Shown: positions 27,888-34,956 of the stretch, piece by piece
Layout of the letters: each line of letters begins with the position of its first letter
How positions within the stretch are numbered: position 1 is the first letter of the stretch
Assembly (NCBI RefSeq): GCF_019669965.1
Contig: NZ_AP019781.1
Coordinates: 1,240,001 to 1,304,000 of the forward strand
DNA: 64,000 nt
Direction of reading: 5' to 3'
DNA from: Methanoculleus chikugoensis
Lineage (GTDB): Archaea; Halobacteriota; Methanomicrobia; Methanomicrobiales; Methanoculleaceae
Position numbers and translations under genes: made by a program
The notes under the pieces: model-generated
Told to the model about the DNA's origin: nothing
The model's database searches: none
Seen by the model: the letters and a program-made list of their open reading frames with translations, nothing else

Positions 27888-28113
27888 TCACAACAGATCC
27901 TCAATCTCCTCCCGCTCAATCCCGGCCTGCTTGAGGATCTCCAGGAGCGTGCCGGTCGGGACGTCCCGCCCGTGCACCGGGACGACGGCCCGGCGCTTCG
28001 TCTCCGGGTGATAGAAGAGGTGATGACTTCCCTTCACCCGGTTCAGCACAAACCCCTTCCGTCTCCAGAATCTTGATGACGTTCCGGGGCGTGAGTGCCG
28101 GAAGTTCAGGTAT
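27888..28113 (-). pseudogene. hicA toxin with lost start codon and frameshift (locus 1)
   Basis: HicA mRNA-interferase relic downstream of hicB. Reading IPELPALTPRNVIKILE, the first codon is ATA at 28113-28111, where the sister loci have ATG inside the same ATGCCTGA overlap with the hicB stop. After TEG one extra G (run of four at 28053-28056) throws the frame. Removing it restores FVLNRVKGSHHLFYHPET, with the HicA catalytic His in GSHH, and a normal end EEIEDLL. Length is 75 codons plus one base. Two independent lesions argue for true decay, although a sequencing error could explain the homopolymer. Confidence 0.8.
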
Positions 28114-28342
28114 GGGCTTTGACGGTGAGGGTATATTCCAGGAGCCCTTCCTCGGTGGGAATCTCCTCGCCTTTCTCCCGGAGCTCTTCAATATAAATCT
28201 CAACAGCCTCCCGTGCCATCGCTATCGCCTCGTCAACGGTCTCCCCATAGGTGACACAGCCGGGAAGGCTCGGCACAATAACAGTATACCCGCCTTCCCG
28301 CTCCTTCCTGAGGAAGATTTGGTAATTCAGGCTTCTCATCAT
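28106..28342 (-). CDS. hicB: HicB-family antitoxin (locus 1)
   Basis: 78 residues from ATG at 28342 (an alternative ATG is at 28339). The HicB fold signature YTVIVPSLPGCVTYGETVDE is followed by AIAMAREAVEIYIEEL and PTEEGLLEYTLTV. It would neutralise a HicA toxin and may repress its own promoter. It is intact while its hicA is broken, making it an orphan antitoxin. It is the best-preserved copy of the minus-strand hicBA family repeated in this window. Confidence 0.85.
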   Translation of the reverse strand: MMRSLNYQIFLRKEREGGYTVIVPSLPGCVTYGETVDEAIAMAREAVEIYIEELREKGEEIPTEEGLLEYTLTVKAHT

Positions 28343-28472
28343 ATTATACTCGGCTCGTGAATGGTACAGGCCCCGATGGGGTATAATGGGCGTCTGTGCC
28401 TGTCCCCATAGGGGGACCATCCTTTTTTGGGTCGACGAAAAAGCATATGAAGAATCGAAACAAGCAGGTTGT

Positions 28473-28601
28473 ATGGCAAAGAACCAGCGTGCGGACGTTA
28501 AGAACCCCAACAACCCCTCACACAAAGCAGCAGCGGACAACAGGGCGAATCAGCTCAACCCGGACAACACGGTCATGAAGTCCGGCAGATCTAAGAAGTG
28601 A
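28473..28601 (+). CDS. Small Asn-rich protein
   Basis: 42 residues, MAKNQRADVKNPNNPSH, then ADNRANQLNPDNTV and a basic tail SGRSKK. The NPNNP / ANQLNPxN pattern resembles small Asn/Pro-rich proteins common in archaea and bacteria with no known function. The ATG at 28473 is the first codon with this composition; the upstream open frame lacks it. It stands alone between the hicB locus and the MazF unit. Confidence 0.55.
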   Translation: MAKNQRADVKNPNNPSHKAAADNRANQLNPDNTVMKSGRSKK

Positions 28602-28747
28602 TTACCTGAAAAACGTCCTGCCTTTCTCCAGGATGTGCGGCTTGCCCACATCAGGCCGGGCCTTTACTCCATAGCGGAGCAATCCGCAGATCTCCGAACC
28701 CTTTATCACCTCCCGCTCCAACATCTACTCAAAGTTGAAAGTCACCT

Positions 28748-29089
28748 ATGCCTGACGATCTCATAGCAATCGTGGAAGAGTCCGAGGACGTGAACAGCGC
28801 TCTCATCTCCCGGGTGCGCCTGGAGATACTCTGGGCGCTCTCCGAGCTCGGCGAGGACGGGGCCACCGCACGGCAGCTCAAGGCCGGGCTGAACCTGAGC
28901 GACGGCGTGCTCTACGCTAACCTCAAGAAACTTGTCGAGATGGGATACCTCCGCTCCGAGAAGGTGACGCTCGAAGGGAAGGAACTGGAGCTCTACGCCA
29001 TCACCCCGGAAGGACTCGCCGAGTGGCGGCGTGTCCGGGGCTGGCTCTGCAAACTCCTGGGCTGCGAGGGTGATACCTGTGAACGATAG
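28748..29089 (+). CDS. Winged-helix transcriptional regulator
   Basis: 113 residues. A PadR/MarR-like winged helix: RVRLEILWALSELGEDGATA, the recognition region LNLSDGVLYANLKKLVEMGY, and the wing LRSEKVTLEGKELELYAIT. The stop overlaps the GTG start of the next gene by eleven bases, and a MazF gene follows, so this is probably the autoregulator of a three-gene toxin-antitoxin operon. GC-rich, backbone-like. Confidence 0.75.
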   Translation: MPDDLIAIVEESEDVNSALISRVRLEILWALSELGEDGATARQLKAGLNLSDGVLYANLKKLVEMGYLRSEKVTLEGKELELYAITPEGLAEWRRVRGWLCKLLGCEGDTCER

Positions 29090-29609
29090 AAGCAAAGTCA
29101 TTGCCTGCTTCCGGGAAGCGGGATTCCGGATGAATACGGATCTGTTCGAGCACCGGCTCATCGCCCAGAAGCTCGTCTACCTGCTGAGGCTGAAGGGCGT
29201 CGAACTTGCGTATCCATTCCGCCTCTACGTCCGGGGGCCATATTCACCGCTCCTTGCACGGGAGTACTACCAGCATGCCGACGAGTTTTCCCGGTGCGAG
29301 ACGGAGAGCATGCTCTCTCCCGCCGAGGCGGATGCCGTTGCCGGACTCACCGGCCTCTTCGATAAAAGCCCGTCCCTGCTTGAGATCGGAGCGACCTACG
29401 GGTACCTGGCCTACGAGATGCGCCAGCCGCCGGAGCAGGCATACCGGATGGTCCGGAGAATGAAGTCCTTCTACTCAAATGAGCAGATCGTCAAGGGCGT
29501 CAACCGGGCGAAGCAGTACCTCTTCGTTCCCACCGACGAAGAGAAGGCGGCGCTCGACGCCGAACTGCAGGAGTGGCAGCGGGCCGGTATCCGGTCGATG
29601 AGGCATTAG
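29079..29609 (+). CDS. Panacea/SocA-like antitoxin candidate
   Basis: 176 residues from GTG at 29079, inside the end of the regulator gene. The N-terminal half reads LFEHRLIAQKLVYLLRLKGV and YVRGPYSPLLAREYY, close to the QKLxYL...YGPY pattern of the Panacea (DUF4065, SocA-like) domain. Panacea is a promiscuous antitoxin fold that partners with many unrelated toxins. Two bases after its stop comes a PemK/MazF-like toxin, exactly the arrangement expected. The C-terminal half is helical and unrecognised. Antitoxin role is inferred from fold hints and order. Confidence 0.55.
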   Translation: MNDRSKVIACFREAGFRMNTDLFEHRLIAQKLVYLLRLKGVELAYPFRLYVRGPYSPLLAREYYQHADEFSRCETESMLSPAEADAVAGLTGLFDKSPSLLEIGATYGYLAYEMRQPPEQAYRMVRRMKSFYSNEQIVKGVNRAKQYLFVPTDEEKAALDAELQEWQRAGIRSMRH

Positions 29610-29610
29610 G

Positions 29611-29946
29611 ATGGGCCGGAGCAGGGGTGATATCTGGTTCGTCGATCTCACCGACGCACGGGGGCACGAGCAGAGCGGGCTCCGGCCTGCCGTGGTGCTC
29701 GCCGTCTCTCACGGGGGGATGACAATCGTGGTCCCGCTCACGACGACTCCGGCGGCGTTCGGGTTCCCGCACACCTACGGCGTCGAGAAGAGTTCACAGA
29801 ACGGGCTTACGGTAAATAGTGCGGCGCTGGTCTTCCAGATTGTTGCCCTCTCAGAGGACCGTTTCGTCCGAAAGATCGGAGAGTGCTCGGTCGAAGATAT
29901 GGAAGCAATAAGCGTTCTGTTGAAGGACCTGTTATTGCTGGAATAA
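29611..29946 (+). CDS. PemK/MazF-family toxin
   Basis: 111 residues. GDIWFVDLTDARGHEQSGLR, PAVVLAV and IVVPLTT form the MazF SH3-like barrel core; the GHEQ-x-G-x-RP motif holds the active Arg. MazF toxins cleave mRNA or rRNA at specific short sequences. It directly follows the Panacea-like gene. Complete in length, so probably active and needing its antitoxin. Confidence 0.88.
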   Translation: MGRSRGDIWFVDLTDARGHEQSGLRPAVVLAVSHGGMTIVVPLTTTPAAFGFPHTYGVEKSSQNGLTVNSAALVFQIVALSEDRFVRKIGECSVEDMEAISVLLKDLLLLE

Positions 29947-29947
29947 C

Positions 29948-30021
29948 TGCCAGACAACCTTGTTCCGGGAACGCTGAACAGTGTTCTCAAACAGGCAGGG
30001 CTGAAAGGGAGGGATGAATAA
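29948..30021 (+). pseudogene. hicA C-terminal fragment (locus A)
   Basis: Only the last 22 or so codons of a hicA remain: PGTLNSVLKQAGLKGRDE and stop. The sequence is nearly identical to the end of the intact hicA at 32728. The upstream part was lost at a junction right behind the mazF stop. The stop overlaps the start of the following hicB (TAATG). Confidence 0.85.
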
Positions 30022-30239
30022 TGTATCGATTTCTTGTCATCGTCGAGCAGACCGACGGCAACTACTCGGCATACTCCCCGGATCTCCCGGGGTGCGTGGC
30101 CACCGGGGCAACTCGTGAGGAAGTGGAAGAGCGGATGCACGAGGCGATCGAATTCCACATCGAAGGGCTCCGGGAGGACGGGCTCCCGATTCCGCCGTCA
30201 CGGTCCTCAGCTATCTACGTAGCGGTCGGTAGAGGGTGA
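30021..30239 (+). CDS. hicB: HicB-family antitoxin (locus A)
   Basis: 72 residues, MYRFLVIVEQTDGNYSAYSP, LPGCVATG and a truncated tail ending AIYVAVGRG. It differs by one residue (Val/Ala in REEVEER) from the hicB at 32940, its duplicate. Its hicA is only a fragment, so it is an orphan antitoxin. It converges on the minus-strand hicB of locus 2. Confidence 0.85.
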   Translation: MYRFLVIVEQTDGNYSAYSPDLPGCVATGATREEVEERMHEAIEFHIEGLREDGLPIPPSRSSAIYVAVGRG

Positions 30240-30265
30240 GCCTCCTCGATCACCGGTTCCTTCTT

Positions 30266-30316
30266 TTACAGAATCCAGATGACGTCCAGGGCTGTGAGTG
30301 CCGGAAGTTCAGGCAT
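30266..30316 (-). pseudogene. hicA N-terminal fragment (locus 2)
   Basis: Starts at ATG 30316 inside the hicB stop (ATGCCTGA) and reads MPELPALTALDVIWIL, then TAA. The remaining three quarters of hicA is missing, replaced by the convergent hicB of locus A. Confidence 0.8.
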
Positions 30317-30566
30317 GGGCTTCAACGGTGAGGGTGTATTCCAGGAGCCCTTCTTCGGTGGGAATGTCCTCACCCTTTTCCAGGAGATGCTCGATGTAGA
30401 GCTCGGTAGCCTCCCGTGCCATCGCTATCGCCTCGTCGACGGTCTCCCCGAAGGTGACGCACCCCGGAAGGGTCGGCACGGTGACGGTATACCCGTCTTC
30501 CGGCTCTCTTCGGAGGAGGATACGGTAGTGCAAGCCTCTCGCTTCATGCTTGCCGGCAGGGCTCAC
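30309..30566 (-). CDS. hicB: HicB-family antitoxin (locus 2)
   Basis: 85 residues from GTG at 30566, which overlaps the stop of the upstream DUF4062 gene by four bases. The core is YTVTVPTLPGCVTFGETVDE and EEGLLEYTLTVEAHA. In sister loci the protein starts MRSL; here the Met codon is GCG, so the present start and coupling to the DUF4062 gene are secondary. The toxin is reduced to 16 codons. Confidence 0.75.
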   Translation of the reverse strand: MSPAGKHEARGLHYRILLRREPEDGYTVTVPTLPGCVTFGETVDEAIAMAREATELYIEHLLEKGEDIPTEEGLLEYTLTVEAHA

Positions 30567-32056
30567 GGAGTGTCTCCTCCGGAACCGTGTTTCGCTGCCG
30601 TAGCCCGACCCTTCTCAGTCAGGCGGTACTTCTGATGCCGACTGCCGGGTTTCTCAGGGATGGTGTACTCGAGCATCTGATCGGCCAGTAGTTGACGGAC
30701 GACCTTATTCAGCTGACCGGAGATCTCTTTCTGTCCGAGCCCCCTTGATAATTCTGCTTTAGACCTGGGGGCAACACTCAGGAGCACCAGAACTCTCGCT
30801 TCAAGTGACTCTGGCTGTGACTCTGGCTGTGGTGTCTGGCCGGGAGCCAGAGTCCGGCGAATAATCGTCCGGAACCCATCGCTGACGGCAAACTCCGGCT
30901 CGGGCAGCCCGGCCTCGGTGCAGTGCCGGATCATGTCCCGCGTCCCCGTGCCCATCCGCTCGATGTAGCCGGCGAGATACATCGGTTCGGCGAGGAGGGG
31001 GTTCGCCGGCACCGACCCGTGGGCCTGCCGGAGTTTTTCGAGCGTCAGGGACGGCGGGAGGATGCCGGGGTTCCAGATCTCCAGGCGGTCGGAGAAGAGC
31101 ATCACCTGGACACTGCCGTTGCTCGTGTAGTCGCGGTGGGCAACGGCGTTCACGATCGCCTCCGCCACCACCTCTTTGGGAATCTCGTAGCGCACCGGGG
31201 CCTGCGGGCCGGCCTCGCGGGTGCCGACCGAGAGGGCGATCTTGCTCAAGACGAAATCCACCGCCGCGTCCACAAGATCGAAGACCGTGCCCTTGTAGAC
31301 CTGGTATGAGGGGATCGGTTTGGCCACCTCGGTGCCGTGGAAGTGGGCGCACTTGATCTCGGAGGAGATCAGGAACCGTTGCGGTTGTTTACCGAAGAGG
31401 AGGGCCGCGGCGTTCGTCACCCGGCCGTCGTCGAGCAGGTTCAGGTGCTCCAGCAGGTCGTGGGGAGAGGCATCGGGGGCGATGGGGAACCGGCGGGTCG
31501 CTCGGGCCGTGCGGATGAACCACGCCATCCGTTCGGGATCCAGGTCGTCGAGCGTCGCCTTCATGCACGGGGCCGCGTCGAAGGGGCTGGAGCGGATGAG
31601 CTGCTTCTCCTCCAGGTACTCAACGAGCGCCGCATACAGCCCGGCGACCAGTTCCGAGGGGGTGTTAAACCGCTTCCGGATCAGCCCGCCCTCCGCCCTG
31701 CGAACAAGCGCACGCATCTTCGGGTGGCGGGCGGCGTCGTCCGTGCCCCTGACGTAGATGAGCCGGTACTTCCCCTCGGCGGTGGCGAGGTCGAACTCCC
31801 GCTCGGTCGGGGAGAGCCCTCCGGTGTTCTCGTAACCATAGTCGTTCCCGAAGAGCCCGACATAAATGTCGCAGCGCCGGACTTCGTCGAGGTATGCAAC
31901 GTCGGTGCGGCGGTCGGCGGCCGGAAGTTCCTCAAAGAGGAAGACCTCGAAGAACCGCCGCATCAGTGCGTCGCCCCGCAGGTAGTCGCGGAGAGCCGCC
32001 CGCTCGTCGGCGAACTCCTTCTGCACGCTGCTGATGAAGATGCGGACGGGGTTCAT
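30563..32056 (-). CDS. DUF4062 / HATPase-like (AAA_4-related) regulator
   Basis: 497 residues. The N-terminus, MNPVRIFISSVQKEFADER with VGLFGNDYGYE and SPTEREFDLA, is a DUF4062 domain, a TIR/SIR2-neighbour Rossmann-like domain frequent in NLR-type and defence proteins. The middle shows EAIVNAVAHRDY near 305 and GTGTRDMI near 390, the HATPase_c_4 region that follows AAA_4/Schlafen-like domains. A C-terminal winged helix (about 420-490) ends the protein. Probably a signal-responsive transcription factor or sensor. GC-rich; the downstream hicB overlaps it by four bases. Confidence 0.75.
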   Translation of the reverse strand: MNPVRIFISSVQKEFADERAALRDYLRGDALMRRFFEVFLFEELPAADRRTDVAYLDEVRRCDIYVGLFGNDYGYENTGGLSPTEREFDLATAEGKYRLIYVRGTDDAARHPKMRALVRRAEGGLIRKRFNTPSELVAGLYAALVEYLEEKQLIRSSPFDAAPCMKATLDDLDPERMAWFIRTARATRRFPIAPDASPHDLLEHLNLLDDGRVTNAAALLFGKQPQRFLISSEIKCAHFHGTEVAKPIPSYQVYKGTVFDLVDAAVDFVLSKIALSVGTREAGPQAPVRYEIPKEVVAEAIVNAVAHRDYTSNGSVQVMLFSDRLEIWNPGILPPSLTLEKLRQAHGSVPANPLLAEPMYLAGYIERMGTGTRDMIRHCTEAGLPEPEFAVSDGFRTIIRRTLAPGQTPQPESQPESLEARVLVLLSVAPRSKAELSRGLGQKEISGQLNKVVRQLLADQMLEYTIPEKPGSRHQKYRLTEKGRATAAKHGSGGDTP

Positions 32057-32237
32057 GCTACTGCTCTTACAGATGCTCCCAGACGAGTCCGAGCGCCGAT
32101 CTTTTCGACTGCCATGTCTCCCCTCTGTATACCTCTGATTTCTTTCTGAGTAATCTCTCGGGAGTGAAGAAGAATCTAATGCCGGTCGATCGCGGCATCC
32201 TCTCGCAAGAGGGGTGTCGTCGCGCTACCATATCACA

Positions 32238-32681
32238 TCATGTATCCGCCGCCGGCGAGAACCTCGATCGCCCGGCGAACTTCACCGCGCATTGGACAGC
32301 CCCGCACGAGGGGAAGAGCGGGGCGGATACAGCCTCCCCGCACGCCACCCGCCGAAAGGAGACGAACGGGACGATCCAGGCCCCCGCCCGGGTCCGGATC
32401 ACCACCGCTCTCCCGGCGGGATTCACCGCCGCATGCCCCTCGATTGTCAATCCAGTTCCACCTTCATGTCGCTCCCGCACGACCGGCGCCGGCCGGCCGG
32501 AGAAGATCAGGCTCTTCACATCCCCGGCCTCGATCCGGTAGCGTTCCCCCTCCACATCGACGACGAGCCCGCCTGCGGGTATGAAACCGGATGCGAGTCT
32601 CTCGATACGGGCCGGAGGTTGGATCGGAACGCAAGAATCATGAACATCCTCATACAGTATTTCATACGGGGCAAACAGCAT
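32238..32681 (-). CDS. Hypothetical protein
   Basis: 147 residues from ATG at 32681. The composition looks coding (GLVVDVEGERYRIEAGDVKS, AVNPAGRAVVIRTRAGAWIV), suggesting a small all-beta protein. No family recognised. The open frame continues upstream to 33077 but that part is a shadow of the plus-strand hicAB, so the Met at MLFAPYEILYE is chosen. Confidence 0.4.
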   Translation of the reverse strand: MLFAPYEILYEDVHDSCVPIQPPARIERLASGFIPAGGLVVDVEGERYRIEAGDVKSLIFSGRPAPVVRERHEGGTGLTIEGHAAVNPAGRAVVIRTRAGAWIVPFVSFRRVACGEAVSAPLFPSCGAVQCAVKFAGRSRFSPAADT

Positions 32682-32727
32682 AGCGGCCACCCGGGGCTCC
32701 CGGAGGTTTCGATCGACGTAAGGTAAA

Positions 32728-32940
32728 ATGGGCAGGGAAAGAATGAAAGTGAAAGACTGCATAAAGATGATCGAAGCGGACGGGTGGTACCTGGTGGCGA
32801 CCCGGGGCAGCCACCGGCAGTATAAGCATCCGTCAAAACCAGGCCGGATCACCATCGCCGGGCATCCGGCGGACGATCTTGCTCCGGGAACGCTGAACAG
32901 CGTTCTCAAACAGGCAGGGCTGAAAGGGAGGAATGAATAA
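32728..32940 (+). CDS. hicA: HicA toxin (locus B), intact
   Basis: 70 residues: VKDCIKMIEADGWYLVATRG, SHRQYKHPSKPG, then PGTLNSVLKQAGLKG. This is the HicA double-stranded-RNA-binding-like fold with catalytic His in GSHRQY. It degrades mRNA without ribosomes. It is the only full-length hicA in the window. TAATG overlap with hicB means coupled translation. Confidence 0.9.
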   Translation: MGRERMKVKDCIKMIEADGWYLVATRGSHRQYKHPSKPGRITIAGHPADDLAPGTLNSVLKQAGLKGRNE

Positions 32941-33158
32941 TGTATCGATTTCTTGTCATCGTCGAGCAGACCGACGGCAACTACTCGGCATACTCCCCGG
33001 ACCTTCCGGGGTGCGTGGCCACCGGGGCAACTCGTGAGGAAGCGGAAGAGCGGATGCACGAGGCGATTGAGTTCCACATCGAGGGGCTCCGGGAGGACGG
33101 GCTCCCGATTCCACCGTCACGGTCTTCAGCAATTTACGTGGCGGTCGGTAGAGGGTGA
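32940..33158 (+). CDS. hicB: HicB antitoxin (locus B), intact
   Basis: 72 residues, partner of the upstream HicA, near-identical to the copy at 30021. Core LPGCVATGATREEAEERMHE. It lacks a long C-terminal DNA-binding domain, so the complex may rely on another repressor. Its 3' end overlaps the degraded hicA of the convergent locus 3. Confidence 0.88.
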   Translation: MYRFLVIVEQTDGNYSAYSPDLPGCVATGATREEAEERMHEAIEFHIEGLREDGLPIPPSRSSAIYVAVGRG

Positions 33159-33235
33159 GCCCCTTCGATCACCGGTTCCTTCTTTTTCAGAATCCGGATG
33201 ACGTCCTGCGCCGTGAACGCCGGAAGTTCAGGCAT
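33134..33235 (-). pseudogene. hicA N-terminal fragment (locus 3)
   Basis: MPELPAFTAQDVIRILKKKE is genuine HicA sequence; after that the frame runs into the antisense of the convergent hicB and stops after 33 codons. Compared with locus 2 it lacks the TAA after IL, so the two truncated copies have diverged since duplication. Confidence 0.75.
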
Positions 33236-33460
33236 GGGCTTCAACGGTGAGGGTGTATTCCAGGAGTCCTTCCTCGGTGGGAACCTCCTCGCCCTTATCC
33301 TGGAAACCTTCAATGTAGACCTCGATGGTCTCCCGTGCCATCGCTATCGCTTCATCGACGGTCTCCCCGAAGGTGACGCACCCGGAAGTGTCGGCACGGT
33401 GACGCTATACCCACCTTCAGGCTCTCTTCGGAGGAGGATACGGTATTGCAGGCTTCTCAT
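33228..33460 (-). pseudogene. hicB antitoxin, frameshifted (locus 3)
   Basis: MRSLQYRILLRREPEGGYSV, then VTVPTLPG, where one base is missing (CACCCGG against CACCCCGG at locus 2, about 33380-33386). Restoring it gives CVTFGETVDEAIAMARETIE and the usual end EYTLTVEAHA. Length is 78 codons minus one base. Part of the duplicated block. Confidence 0.78.
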
Positions 33461-33637
33461 CCGATTGCACCCCTGCTCGTGATAGTTCATTACCCGATGA
33501 TGCATAAAGGGTATCCGTGCGGGTGCCAACCTGCAGTTGAGACCCACGAAGAACACATTACAGACGAGACGACCGGCCAGGATATAGTGGTCAAGTATTA
33601 TCACGACAAGGAGAGATGCAATTCTATCGGTGAGATC

Positions 33638-33874
33638 ATGAGGACGTTTACGGCCGTGCTTTACAGGGAAGAGGATATGTATGTCGCGGAGTGCCCGGAG
33701 GTTGGCACCGTCAGCCAGGGCAGGACGGTTGAAGAGGCGGTGGCCAACCTCAAAGAGGCTACGGAGCTGTACTTAGAAGAATTCCCGCTGGAAGACGGGA
33801 GGCGGCCGATCATCACGACGTTCGAGGTGGCCGAGGGTGCCCGGGGAGGGTGTGGTCTGCCGGCTGAGGGATGA
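33638..33874 (+). CDS. HicB-family protein, second subtype, orphan
   Basis: 78 residues from ATG at 33638: RTFTAVLYREEDMYVAECPE, GTVSQGRTVEEAVANLKEAT and EFPLEDGRRPIITTFEV. This is the HicB subtype that normally overlaps a downstream hicA. After TTFEV the expected end is altered and no HicA follows, so it is an orphan and its last 15 residues may be non-native. Confidence 0.7.
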   Translation: MRTFTAVLYREEDMYVAECPEVGTVSQGRTVEEAVANLKEATELYLEEFPLEDGRRPIITTFEVAEGARGGCGLPAEG

Positions 33875-33934
33875 CGACCAACGGGTTTTCCTTGAGTACA
33901 AGTTTAATCTGGTAAGACTCTCTGCGAGGTGCCG

Positions 33935-34145
33935 GTCTGAACGAGCGGGAGCTGCAGGCCATGTCCTTTGCCAGGGAAAACGGCGGTATAACTGCTGTGG
34001 ACTATGCATCGATTGCCCCGGGTATCAGAGAAGACCCGGTACCGCGATCTTCTCGATCTCGTCCACCGTGGCTTGCTCGAAGCAATCGGTGCCAAAAAGG
34101 GCAGAAGATACGTTTTAGCCCGACTACGTCCCGGGAAAGCCTGAT
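33935..34145 (+). pseudogene. C-terminal winged-helix fragment of AAA_4/RecG-like regulator
   Basis: GLNERELQAMSFARENGGIT continues to APGIRE; a frameshift near 34030 then leads to KTRYRDLLDLVHRGLLEAIG and KKGRRYVLARLRPGKA with a stop. This is the standard C-terminal wHTH of Schlafen-like AAA_4 regulators. The rest of the gene is not found. Confidence 0.65.
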
Positions 34146-34225
34146 GTGTCGAGAGTATACCCTGCAAGATAACGGACATTTATCGGACATCTTCTGTTTT
34201 GGTGTGTGTCCGATATCCGACGTGT

Positions 34226-34611
34226 TCACCGCACCCCCTCCCCCGTATTCCACTCCCGCACGAGCCTCGCATAACACCCTTCGAAGCCTGATGGCTTCTC
34301 ATGCTCGCTCTTGCTCGCACCTCGCACCTTCGGTGCTCGAACTCCGCCCCTCCAGAACATCGCACCTCCTACACCCTCGCCTGCGCCTCCGGCGAGCGGT
34401 AGACCGCCTTCTTCTCCCTGCAGACGTCGCACCGGCCGATCCCCACCTCCACCCGCGCAAACGCCCGGTGGACCGGGAAATCAGAGATTTTCCTCACTGC
34501 GTTCCAGCACTTCCGGCAGGGGCTCTTGCGGCACGCACCCCCGCTTTGCACCGGTTTCCAGCGCGTTGCAGCCGGCGATGTCACATAACGGACGATTTTT
34601 CGACGCCCCAT
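34226..34611 (-). pseudogene. Zinc-ribbon protein gene split by an insertion
   Basis: MGRRKIVRYVTSP starts at 34611. The protein has CRKSPCRKCW and IGRCDVCREKKAVYRS, zinc-ribbon-like cysteine pairs. It reaches a stop at 34369. About 88 bases further the missing end reappears as EGCYARLVREWNTGEGVR with a stop at 34226, supplying the last Cys. The intervening segment is listed separately. Intact relatives would read straight from QARV into CEGCYARLV. Confidence 0.55.
34283..34371. repeat. Short hairpin-rich insertion
   Basis: About 88 bases interrupting the zinc-ribbon gene. It contains two perfect hairpins, GAAGCCTGATGGCTTC and GCACCTTCGGTGC, plus CTCGCT-like repeats, with no coding capacity. 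Size and hairpins suggest a miniature repetitive element; boundaries are taken from the interrupted reading frame. No second full copy was seen in the window. Confidence 0.45.
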
Positions 34612-34956
34612 CAGGGTTTCCTCCCCTGGCTGCCGTATCGTGAGATCACTTCCGGCATTCCGGATTTCGCACACATACGCACCCGCACCCACCCCGGCAC
34701 CGGTGCCGGGGACTGTGTGTGCCTTCTGCTGTACTTCAGTACTAGGAGAGACGCATCTCTCTATCTGTACAGGTACTCTCAGATCCGGTGCTCATCACTC
34801 ATCTTCGATCAGCTCTTCTTATTCATCGTATCTCTCAATCATCGTTCATTCATCTCTCATTCATCCATCACCTATCCATGCCGGGCGGGGAATCCCCCCG
34901 GTTTCAGGCCCCGAATAGCCCCTATTTCGCAGGAACGCTCTGGAAATCTCCACACT
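34612..34956. other. Low-complexity spacer
   Basis: No gene supported. CATTCATC/TCATTCATC simple repeats occur at about 34845-34870. Probably debris between two pseudogenes. Confidence 0.3.

Noticed and set aside
34845-34870. Possible CRISPR-like or minisatellite repeat (CATTCATC units)
   Set aside because: Units are too short and imperfect with no regular spacers; simple low-complexity sequence.
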